Source: an uncultured Oscillospiraceae bacterium (GTDB lineage: Bacteria; Bacillota; Clostridia; Oscillospirales; Oscillospiraceae). Taken from it: 7,002 bases of DNA. Positions 1-6,488 of the stretch are shown piece after piece. Within the stretch, counting starts at the first letter, position 1, and each line of letters starts with the position of its first letter. The stretch is from assembly GCA_944385645.1 (NCBI GenBank), contig CALWYA010000080.1, positions 1-7,002 on the forward strand, given 5' to 3'. Below the pieces are notes generated by a model. The model saw only the letters and a program-made list of their open reading frames with translations, made no database searches and had not been told where the DNA came from. The translations under genes were made by a program, and so were the position numbers.

Positions 1-856
<856 letters not shown>

Positions 857-860
<4 letters not shown>

Positions 861-2623
861 GGCTTCTCCTCCAAATATGCTTTTTTCTGTTGATATTTCT
901 TCTGGGCCGCCAGCAGGAGGGCCTCCTTGTCCTCCCCGCCGCCCCGCAAAAGGGCCTCGCCCCGGATGACGGATATGTAGTCCCGGATGGCCTGGCCGCT
1001 GTTGGCCGCCGACTCGGGCTGATCGGCCACCTGGGCCAGGTGGTCCATCTCCTCCCCGGACAGCTCTCCGGCCAGACTGGCCAGCTGGGTGGACAGGCCC
1101 TCCCGGGCCCGCCGGCGCAGCAGCCCGAAGGCCCGGCCCAGCAGCGGGGAGGAGAACTCCTCCTCCCGGATGTCCTCCATCTGGCCTGCCAGCCCCGGGT
1201 CCAGAATCAGCAGCCGGACCAGCCCCTCCTCCGCCCGGGCGGAGCGGATATTGTCGTACCGCAGGCCCCGGGCCTTGGGCTGAAGCTGACTCACCGGGGC
1301 CAGATCCCGGCGCTCCTGCTGCTTCTTTTCCCGGCGCAGCCGGTGGCGCAGCGCCCGGTCCACCTCCAGCTTCATGGTCTCGGGGCTCACCCCCGCCGTC
1401 CGGGCGGCGTGGCCCCCGTAGCTCTCCCGCTCCACCGCGCTGGGCAGGGCGGGCAGCAGCTGGGCCGCGTCCTGGAGGAAGGCCACCCGCTGGGCGTCGT
1501 CCTCCAGATCGAACTTCTGCCGCAGCTGGTCCAGGCGGTAGTCCACCTGGTTCTCGCTCTGGTCCAGCAGCCTGGCGAAGGCGTCCCGGCCGTAGGCCTT
1601 GATGAACTCGTCCGGGTCCTTGGCCCCGGTGACCCGGAGCACCCGGACCTTCAGCCCCGCCTTCTCCAGCAGGGGGATGGCCCGCTGGGCGGCGGCCACC
1701 CCGGCCCCGTCCCCGTCGTAGGAGATGATGGCCTCCTTGAAGTACCGGGACAGGAGCTGTCCGTGCTCCTCGGTGAGGGAGGTGCCCAGGGAGGCCACCG
1801 CGCTGTCAAACCCCGCCTGGTGCAGGGAGATGGTGTCCATATACCCCTCGGTGAGGATGACCCGCCCGGCCTTGGACTTCCGGGCGATGTTCAGGGCGAA
1901 GAGGTTGCGGCTCTTGTTGTACACCGGGGTGTCCGGGGAGTTGAGGTACTTGGGGGTGGAGTCGTCCATCACCCGGCCCCCGAAGCCGATGACGTTCCCC
2001 CGCACGTCGATGATGGGGAACATCACCCGGTTGCGGAACCGGTCATAGATGCGGCCGTCCTTGTTGTTCACCGCCAGGCCGGCGTCCAGCAGGTCCCGCT
2101 TGTCATAGCCCTGTTCCCCCAGGGCCCGGATCAGGTTGTCCCAGCCCTCGGGGGCGAAGCCCAGGCCGAAGGCGGTGATGGTCCGGCCGGACAGGCCCCG
2201 TTTTCTCAGATACTCTAGCCCCCGGGCCCCCTCCGGGGCCTTGAGCCAGCGGTGGAAGGCCAGAGCGGCCTGCCGGTTGATCTCCAGGATGCGCTTGCGC
2301 CGCTCCTGGCCGCCGGGGGAGTCGCCCCCCAGCTGGGGCATCTCCATCCCCGCCCGCTGAGCCAGGTAGGCCACCGCCTCCCGGAAGGGCAGGTTCTCCA
2401 GCTCCATCACATAGTTGATGGCCCCGCCCCCCTTGCCGCAGCCGAAGCACTTGTACATCTGCCGGTCGGGCACCACGTGGAAGGAGGGGGTCTTTTCGCT
2501 GTGGAAGGGACAGCAGCCCCAGTAGCTGTTCCCCTTCTTGGTCAGGCGGACCGACTCGCTCACCAGGTCCACGATGTCGGTCCGGGCCAGCAGCTCGTCC
2601 AAAAATCGCTCTGGAATGGGCAA
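857..2623 (-). CDS. dnaG: DNA primase DnaG
   Basis: Synthesises RNA primers for lagging-strand replication together with the replicative helicase. From the chosen TTG start the protein has 588 residues, normal for the family. The N-terminal CHC2 zinc-binding domain has C38-P-F-H41 and C59-F-G-C62, followed by a primase core. The TOPRIM catalytic fold shows E259-G-Y-M-D263 and the acidic D303-G-D-G-A-G loop, which bind catalytic metal. The C-terminal part beyond about 420 is the less conserved helicase-interaction region. Start choice: an in-frame ATG at 2660-2662 would add 13 residues but has no ribosome site. The TTG at 2621-2623 has GGAGAGGAGGG exactly 7 nt upstream and gives the family-like beginning xPIPERFLDELLARTDIVDL. 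The stop overlaps the rpoD start. It lies downstream of dgt across an unusual 289-bp gap. Confidence 0.96.
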
Positions 2624-2630
2624 CTCCGAT

Positions 2631-2641
2631 CCCTCCTCTCC
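2631..2641 (-). promoter_or_regulatory. Shine-Dalgarno site that decides the dnaG TTG start
   Basis: On the minus strand this reads GGAGAGGAGGG and ends 7 nt before the TTG codon at 2621-2623. The in-frame ATG 39 nt further upstream is preceded by GGGGCCAATCC, which is a poor ribosome site. The spacing and strength favour initiation at TTG. A UUG start would lower primase output relative to rpoD, whose ATG start has its own strong site. Confidence 0.7.
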
Positions 2642-2689
2642 CAAAAGGGGACTCTCTCCCATGGATTGGCCCCGATCCGAGGCTTTCTG

Positions 2690-2762
2690 CTATTTCAGGG
2701 TCCAGCCCATGGGGATGAACAGCTCCTTGTACTTCTCCACGGCGAAGGGGTCGGTCATGCCG
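2690..2762 (-). pseudogene. Orphan duplicate of the dgt 3' end (73 bp, Dgt C-terminal fragment)
   Basis: These 73 bp match 2913-2985, the true end of dgt, at 69 of 73 positions by direct alignment. The fragment keeps the dgt reading frame from ATG (2756-2758) to the TAG (2690-2692) and encodes the same 22 C-terminal residues, starting MTDPFAVEKY and ending PMGWTLK. All four differences are synonymous (Lys, Glu, Ile and Leu codons), and at each the orphan copy has G/C where the attached copy has A/T. Upstream of the ATG the similarity fades after a possible one-codon gap (IAG versus IG). No dgt body precedes it, so it is a gene remnant. It could be the original dgt tail left behind when another sequence inserted, or an attachment-site-like repeat. 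It ends 67 nt before the dnaG start codon. Confidence 0.8.
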
Positions 2763-2766
2763 ATTC

Positions 2767-2787
2767 CCACGGGCCGGGGCCCGCGGG
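2767..2787. repeat. GC-rich near-perfect palindrome next to the orphan dgt tail
   Basis: The arms 2767-2776 and 2778-2787 are complementary apart from one position, around a core of CGGGCC-GG-GGCCCG at 2770-2783. As RNA or single-stranded DNA it would fold very tightly. It lies 5 bp beyond the breakpoint of the duplicated dgt tail and has no T-run, so it is not a classic terminator. It may be a terminus or recombination scar of the sequence that entered here, which is an inference. Confidence 0.5.
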
Positions 2788-2810
2788 AGCCCAGTTCAGA
2801 TTAAAATCCT

Positions 2811-2897
2811 CGGGGCGGAATGAATCCGCCCCTGCGGAAATCCTTCGCTTCGCTTCGGATTTACGGCGCTGATCGCGCCGCCCCACCTGCGGCGGGG
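2811..2897. repeat. Hairpin-rich intergenic repeat element (MITE/REP-like), between dgt and its orphan tail
   Basis: Four adjacent inverted repeats occupy this stretch. The first is GGGGCGGA-N5-TCCGCCCC (2812-2832). The second is a 9-bp stem with one mismatch, CGGAAATCC...GGATTTACG (2835-2865), enclosing tandem TTCGC units. The third is GGCGC-N5-GCGCC (2865-2879). The fourth is CGCCGC-N7-GCGGCG (2876-2894). No gene fits it. Short modules built on GGGGCGGA/TCCGCCCC hairpins resemble dispersed intergenic repeats that I recall from GC-rich gut Firmicutes; copy number in this genome cannot be judged from one window. The remaining bases of the 2624-2912 gap hold the dnaG ribosome site, the orphan dgt tail and the palindrome beside it. 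Confidence 0.55.
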
Positions 2898-2912
2898 CCC
2901 CATCGCCGGCTC

Positions 2913-3917
2913 CTATTTCAAGGTCCAGCCCATGGGAATGAACAGTTCCTTGTATTTCTCCACGGCGAAGGGGTCGGTCATGCCGGCGATGTAGTCGCAC
3001 ACCGCCCGGTCCACCCCCTCCTCCTGGCGGATGGCCTGGAAGTCGGCGGGCAGCTCATCGGGGTTCTTCTGATAGTGCTCGAACAGCCGCAGGAGCAGCT
3101 CCTGGGCCTTCCCCTCCTCCCCCTTGGCCAGGGGGTTTGTGTATACATTGGCGAACATGAAGTCCTTCAGGGCGGCCATGGCCTCCCCCACCTCCGGGGA
3201 CTGGCGGATGGCGTCCTGTCCCCGGCTGGCCTCCACCGCGTCCTTCACCAGGGCGTCGATCCGGGCGCCGTGGGTGAAGCCCAGCACCCGGGACACCTCC
3301 AGGGGGATGTCCATGGGGTAGATGACGCCCCCCCGCAGGGCGTCCTCGATGTCGTGGTTGATATAGGCGATCTGGTCGGCCAGCCGGACCACCTGCCCCT
3401 CCAGGGTGGCGGCCTGGGGCCCCTTGGTGTGGCAGACGATGCCGTTGCGCACCTCCCAGGTGAGGTTAAGCCCCTCCCCGTTCTTCTCCAGCCGCTCCAC
3501 CACCCGCACCGACTGCTGGTAGTGGGCGAAGCCGCCGGGCATCACCCGGTCCAGCAGCCGCTCCCCGGCGTGGCCGAAGGGGGTGTGCCCCAGGTCGTGG
3601 CCCAGGGCGATGGCCTCGGTGAGGTCCTCGTTGAGGGCCAGGGCCCGGGCGATGGTCCGGGCGATGCGGCTGACCTCCAGGGTGTGGGTCATCCGGGTGC
3701 GGTAGTGGTCCCCCTCGGGCTGGAGAAACACCTGGGTCTTGTGCTTCAGACGGCGAAAGGCCTTGGAGTACACGATCCGGTCAGTGTCCCGCTGAAAGGG
3801 GGTGCGCACCTGGCACTCCTCCTCCGGCCGGACCCGCCCCCGGGTCTGCGCGGAGCGGCAGGCCAGGGGAGACAGCTTCTCCTCCTCCCACCGCTGGGTC
3901 TGTTCCCGCAGGGTCAT
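2913..3917 (-). CDS. dgt: Deoxyguanosinetriphosphate triphosphohydrolase-like HD-domain protein
   Basis: Hydrolyses dNTPs to deoxynucleosides and triphosphate, helping to control the dNTP pool in the cytoplasm. The 334-residue protein carries the family's N-terminal RTPFQRDTDRIVYSKAFRRLKHKTQVF block (39-64) and the metal-binding HD-domain residues H78 (MTHTLEVSRIAR), H107-D108 (GHDLGHTPFGHAGE) and D181 (RLADQIAYINHDIEDAL). The length fits the shorter bacterial Dgt-like subgroup, so specificity for dGTP over other dNTPs cannot be assumed. The ATG at 3915-3917 has GAGGAGG 8 nt upstream. It lies upstream of dnaG-rpoD on the same strand, a common Clostridia arrangement, and is probably co-transcribed with them. 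Its last 73 bp are duplicated 223 bp downstream, and four codons in the attached tail are AT-richer than in the orphan copy, so the tail may have been replaced from outside. Confidence 0.93.
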   Translation of the reverse strand: MTLREQTQRWEEEKLSPLACRSAQTRGRVRPEEECQVRTPFQRDTDRIVYSKAFRRLKHKTQVFLQPEGDHYRTRMTHTLEVSRIARTIARALALNEDLTEAIALGHDLGHTPFGHAGERLLDRVMPGGFAHYQQSVRVVERLEKNGEGLNLTWEVRNGIVCHTKGPQAATLEGQVVRLADQIAYINHDIEDALRGGVIYPMDIPLEVSRVLGFTHGARIDALVKDAVEASRGQDAIRQSPEVGEAMAALKDFMFANVYTNPLAKGEEGKAQELLLRLFEHYQKNPDELPADFQAIRQEEGVDRAVCDYIAGMTDPFAVEKYKELFIPMGWTLK

Positions 3918-3977
3918 GGGCTCCGCCTCCTCTCTGCGGCTAAACTGCCGCGTTTCTCATTTTTATATACGAAATTC

Positions 3978-4024
3978 GCCGGCAAATTCCTTCTTTTTCA
4001 GAAGAAAAATTCTGCCGGCTTTTT
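3978..4024 (+). terminator. Long imperfect stem-loop with T-run on the plus strand, between nuclease gene and dgt
   Basis: GCCGGC at 3978-3983 pairs with GCCGGC at 4014-4019, and the pairing continues inward through AT-rich bases as an imperfect stem of about 18 bp around a short loop. On the plus strand it is followed at once by TTTTT (4020-4024), the form of an intrinsic terminator. Both flanking genes lie on the minus strand. In that direction the sequence after the stem is GAATTTCG, a poor U-tract, although an extra outer CGAAA/TTTCG pairing is possible. It may stop antisense transcription, act weakly in both directions to end the nuclease mRNA, or form a leader structure ahead of dgt. 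Confidence 0.55.
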
Positions 4025-4056
4025 CGTCCGTTTTTGTGGAAAATCCCAAAGTTTCC

Positions 4057-4917
4057 TCACGGGCCGCACTGGCCGCAGGGGGTGTAGCCCCGGTCCAGGA
4101 GCTCCTGCCGGCTCTCGCCGGTCTCCTCCCGGTTCTGGGGCTTCATCTCCTCCACCGAGGGGCAGTCGGGCCGGTGGAAGCGCATGGAGTTGGTGTTGAG
4201 GACGTAGGTGACCGTCAGCGTCTGCTCCTCCTCCGGCTCCTCGCCGGACAGCCAGCTCTCCCCGGTGGCGTAGTCGATGGTCACTCCGGGCTGGACGTTG
4301 TAGGCGTAGACGCGGAAGGAGACTCCTTCCCCGCCGTCCTCCACCGACAGGCCCTCCATCACCACTCCCCGGGCCACCAGCTCGGAGTCCTGGAACACCG
4401 GGGTCACCCGGTAGAGGACGTGGTTGCCCGTCTCGTCCACATAGTCGGCCACCAAGTTTTCAAAGGGGAGCATCCCCTCGATGTTCAGATACCGGGTGCC
4501 GGTGATCAGGTTCTTCTCGTTGGCGTTCTCCCCGGTGAGCTGATAGCCGATGAGGTGGCAGCGGTTGTACAGATAGTTGCCGTCCACCAGGCCGTCATAG
4601 CGCACCGTGTGCCAGCCGCTGGGCTTCACCTGGCCGATCTCCCCCCGCTCCTCGGTGGGCATGGTGTCCCACCCCACCCGGGCCACCGCCGTACCGCACC
4701 GGCCCAGCCAGTCCAGGGAGCTATACGCCTCCGGAGGGATGGTCTCCAGCTCCTCCTCGGTAAAGGAGGGCACGCTGCCGTCCAGCTCCACCCAGGGGTC
4801 TCCGGTATACTCCGGCACCTCCTCCAGGGAGATGGGCGGGGCCTTTTGGGCGCAGCCGGCCAGCAGGACCAGCAGCAAGAGCAGGGGCAGGAAGGTCTGT
4901 CGGATGTATCGTTTCAT
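4057..4917 (-). CDS. Lipoprotein DNA/RNA non-specific endonuclease with C-terminal Cys/His (Ada-like) module
   Basis: Predicted secreted, membrane-anchored nuclease. The N-terminus is a lipoprotein signal: KR charge, a long leucine stretch and the lipobox LLAGC with Cys22. The catalytic domain (about 40-220) resembles streptococcal streptodornase/EndA-type ββα-metal nucleases: GRCGTAVARVG, the NRCHLIGYQL motif with H121 as likely general base in place of the classical DRGH, and NLITGTRYLNIEGMLPFEN, whose asparagines (N136, N145) are candidate metal ligands. After an acidic linker (about 223-235, EEPEEEQ), residues 238-286 form a separate small domain beginning YVLNTNSMRFH and ending YTPCGQCGP. 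H248, C252, C281 and C284 could bind zinc, as in Ada-like modules attached to other secreted nucleases. The ATG has GGGAGGAGG 6 nt upstream. Likely roles are nucleic-acid scavenging or DNA processing at the cell surface; the biological role is inferred. Confidence 0.92.
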   Translation of the reverse strand: MKRYIRQTFLPLLLLLVLLAGCAQKAPPISLEEVPEYTGDPWVELDGSVPSFTEEELETIPPEAYSSLDWLGRCGTAVARVGWDTMPTEERGEIGQVKPSGWHTVRYDGLVDGNYLYNRCHLIGYQLTGENANEKNLITGTRYLNIEGMLPFENLVADYVDETGNHVLYRVTPVFQDSELVARGVVMEGLSVEDGGEGVSFRVYAYNVQPGVTIDYATGESWLSGEEPEEEQTLTVTYVLNTNSMRFHRPDCPSVEEMKPQNREETGESRQELLDRGYTPCGQCGP

Positions 4918-4950
4918 GGGGATCCTCCTCCCGGGTCACGGGGACAGGGC

Positions 4951-4974
4951 GGGCCGCCGCGGACGCGGCGGCCC
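4951..4974 (-). terminator. Perfect 10-bp GC hairpin downstream of the NhaC-type gene (no U-tract)
   Basis: GGGCCGCCGC (4951-4960) and GCGGCGGCCC (4965-4974) pair perfectly around a 4-nt loop, 27 nt after the antiporter stop codon and 19 nt before the nuclease ribosome site. No T-run follows on the minus strand, so as an intrinsic terminator it would be incomplete. It could attenuate transcription, protect the 3' end of the upstream mRNA, or need Rho. Confidence 0.5.
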
Positions 4975-5001
4975 CTCCGGTCTGTTGTCAGTCTGTTCCG
5001 C

Positions 5002-6336
5002 TCAGGTTTTCTGTTTGGCCTTGCCCGCCCACACCAGGATGAACACCACCGACGACACCGCCAGCAGATAGGGGTAGAACAGGTAGGGGATCACCTGGAA
5101 GGCGGACACCTCGCCCCCCAGGTCCAGGGCGGTGGACACCGCGATGAGCATCTGGGCGCCGTAGGGGATGATGCCCTGGAAGATGCAGGAGAAGGTGTCC
5201 AGCAGGGAGGCCGACTCCTTGGGGGTGATGCCGTACTCCTGGCTGATCTCCTTGGCGATGGGGCCAGCCATGACGATGGCCACCGTGTTGTTGGCGGTGG
5301 CGATGTCCATGGCCCCCACCAGCAGGCCCACCCCCAGGCGGCCGCCCACTCTCCCCCGGAATACCCGGCGGATGAAGGCCAGCAGGGCCTCGAAGCCCCC
5401 GTGGGCCCGGATCAGGGCGCACATGGCGGACACCAGGATGGTGACCATGATGGTCTCGAACATGCCGGAGGCCCCGCTGCCCATGCCCGCCAGCATGGTC
5501 ATGAAGTCCATGGTGCCGGTGCCCAGGGTGATGATGATGCCCGCCACGATGCCCACCAGCAGCACCAGGAACACGTTCTGCCCGGCCAGTCCGCCGATGA
5601 GAACCAGCACGTAGGGGATCAGAAGCATCAGGTTATACTCGGGGATCTCGATGTGCCCCACCTCAGCGCTGGCCGACACCGCCAGGGTGACCACCAGAGT
5701 GACCAGGGCGGCGGGCAGGGCGATCTTGAAGTTGGCCCGGAACTTGTCCCGCATCTCGCACCCCTGGGTGCTGCACGCGGCGATAGTGGTGTCCGAGATG
5801 AAGGACAGGTTGTCCCCGAACATGGCCCCGCCCATCACCGCGCCGATGCACAGGGGCAGAGCGAAGCCGGACACCTGGGCCACCGCCACGGCAATGGGGG
5901 TGATGAGGGTGATGGTGCCCACCGAGGTGCCCATGGCGGTGGACACGAAGCAGGCGGCCACAAACAGCACCGCCACCGACGCCCAGGCCGGGGCCACCGA
6001 CAGCAGGAAATAGGCCACCGCCTCGGCGCTGTTCCGGCCGGTGACTCCCACGAAGACGCCGGCCACCAGGAAGATCAGGATCATGGTCATGATGTTCTTG
6101 TCGCCTACGCCCTGGGCCATGACGGCCAGCTTGCCGTCAAAGTTCAGGGCCCGGTTCTGGAAGCAGGCCACCGTCAGGGCCACCAGAAAGACCACCACGA
6201 TGGGGATGTTGTAAAATCCCTGATAGATGTGGAGGCCGTACTCAAAGGCCAGCCCCATCCCCAGGTACAGGACCAGAAATACCAGAATGGGCAGCAGGGC
6301 GGCCGGATTGCCCCCCGTTTTTCTCTGTGTCTCCAT
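5002..6336 (-). CDS. NhaC-family Na+/H+ antiporter
   Basis: Predicted secondary transporter in the cytoplasmic membrane, exchanging sodium (or a related substrate) for protons. The 444-residue protein is almost wholly hydrophobic, with roughly 10-12 predicted membrane spans (for example about 11-31, 44-59, 82-100, 106-132 and 139-173). The family signature is G174-D-N-L-S-F-I-S-D182-T-T, followed by the TQGCEMRDKF loop. The second half carries the matching broken-helix region with GAMDIATANNTVAIVMAGPIA and the IIPYGAQML segment. Related members exchange malate/lactate or amino acids, so the substrate is not certain. The reading frame is open further upstream, but the ATG at 6334-6336 is chosen because AGGGAGGA lies 5 nt before it and the upstream region contains a consensus promoter. 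It is divergent from the amidase gene; the nuclease gene follows 84 nt downstream. Confidence 0.9.
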   Translation of the reverse strand: METQRKTGGNPAALLPILVFLVLYLGMGLAFEYGLHIYQGFYNIPIVVVFLVALTVACFQNRALNFDGKLAVMAQGVGDKNIMTMILIFLVAGVFVGVTGRNSAEAVAYFLLSVAPAWASVAVLFVAACFVSTAMGTSVGTITLITPIAVAVAQVSGFALPLCIGAVMGGAMFGDNLSFISDTTIAACSTQGCEMRDKFRANFKIALPAALVTLVVTLAVSASAEVGHIEIPEYNLMLLIPYVLVLIGGLAGQNVFLVLLVGIVAGIIITLGTGTMDFMTMLAGMGSGASGMFETIMVTILVSAMCALIRAHGGFEALLAFIRRVFRGRVGGRLGVGLLVGAMDIATANNTVAIVMAGPIAKEISQEYGITPKESASLLDTFSCIFQGIIPYGAQMLIAVSTALDLGGEVSAFQVIPYLFYPYLLAVSSVVFILVWAGKAKQKT

Positions 6337-6352
6337 GTTGTTCCTCCCTCTC

Positions 6353-6373
6353 CGCGGGGATTTTCTCCCCGCG
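6353..6373 (-). promoter_or_regulatory. 5' leader hairpin of the NhaC-type gene
   Basis: CGCGGGGA (6353-6360) and TCCCCGCG (6366-6373) form a perfect 8-bp stem with a 5-nt loop. On the minus strand the hairpin ends 3 nt before the Shine-Dalgarno sequence (6342-6349) and starts roughly 8-10 nt after the expected transcription start. It could stabilise the mRNA 5' end or modulate ribosome access. No known riboswitch class fits such a short leader. Confidence 0.55.
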
Positions 6374-6388
6374 CGTCTGTAAAGTATT

Positions 6389-6417
6389 ATTTTAGAGGAA
6401 ATTCGCCCCGGTGTCAA
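6389..6417 (-). promoter_or_regulatory. Sigma-A-type promoter of the NhaC-type gene
   Basis: On the minus strand, TTGACA (6412-6417, perfect -35) is followed by a 17-bp spacer and TAAAAT (6389-6394, 5 of 6 to the -10 consensus). This is the best promoter match in the window. The expected start is near 6382, giving a leader of about 45 nt. The -35 box lies inside the dyad at 6409-6429. Confidence 0.8.
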
Positions 6418-6429
6418 CCTTTCACACCG
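6409..6429. promoter_or_regulatory. Candidate operator dyad between two divergent promoters
   Basis: CGGTGT (6409-6414) and ACACCG (6424-6429) form a perfect inverted repeat with a 9-bp centre, the size and shape of a site for a dimeric helix-turn-helix regulator. It overlaps the -35 boxes of both the antiporter and amidase promoters, so one bound protein could block or co-regulate both. No regulator gene is visible in the window. Confidence 0.45.
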
Positions 6430-6450
6430 CTGATCTCCGGGGCATAGAAT
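6421..6450 (+). promoter_or_regulatory. Candidate sigma-A-type promoter of the amidase gene
   Basis: TTCACA (6421-6426, 5 of 6 to the -35 consensus) is followed by an 18-bp spacer and TAGAAT (6445-6450, 5 of 6 to the -10 consensus). The expected start near 6457 coincides with the beginning of the leader hairpin. The -35 box is only 3 bp from the -35 box of the divergent antiporter promoter. Confidence 0.6.
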
Positions 6451-6455
6451 GAGAT

Positions 6456-6475
6456 GCCCGCCGGAGACGGCGGGC
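6456..6475 (+). promoter_or_regulatory. 5'-terminal leader hairpin of the amidase mRNA with GNRA tetraloop
   Basis: GCCCGCCG (6456-6463) and CGGCGGGC (6468-6475) pair perfectly around a GAGA tetraloop, a very stable RNA hairpin. It directly abuts the Shine-Dalgarno sequence AAAGGAGG (6476-6483). With transcription starting near 6457, the mRNA would begin with this hairpin, a design known to protect transcripts from 5'-end decay. Confidence 0.55.
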
Positions 6476-6488
6476 AAAGGAGGCCGCT

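Noticed and set aside
890..2218. A 442-codon plus-strand frame opposite dnaG.
   Set aside because: The minus strand encodes an intact DnaG with all motifs; the shadow frame has no recognisable motif or ribosome site.
2812..2832. The 8-bp GGGGCGGA hairpin as an intrinsic terminator for dgt.
   Set aside because: The T-run on the minus strand starts about 5 nt after the stem and has only four Ts; I kept it as a repeat rather than a terminator.
2624..2912. A CRISPR-like or tRNA feature in the dgt-dnaG gap.
   Set aside because: There is only one pair of direct repeats, explained by dgt coding sequence, no regular spacers, and no cloverleaf with a T-loop motif.
2755..3000. An 81-codon minus-strand frame across the dgt end and the hairpin repeats.
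   Set aside because: It overlaps dgt in another frame, has no ribosome site and consists largely of translated hairpin repeat.
3802..6447. An 881-codon open frame on the plus strand opposite the nuclease and antiporter genes.
   Set aside because: It is antisense to three well-identified genes, is rich in His/Gln/Gly/Val in low-complexity runs, shows no domain, and arises because GC-rich codons make few stops on the opposite strand.
5002..6477. A longer antiporter form with 47 extra N-terminal residues.
   Set aside because: The extension covers the consensus promoter and leader hairpin, has charged non-family sequence and lacks a ribosome site; the ATG at 6334-6336 has a strong one.
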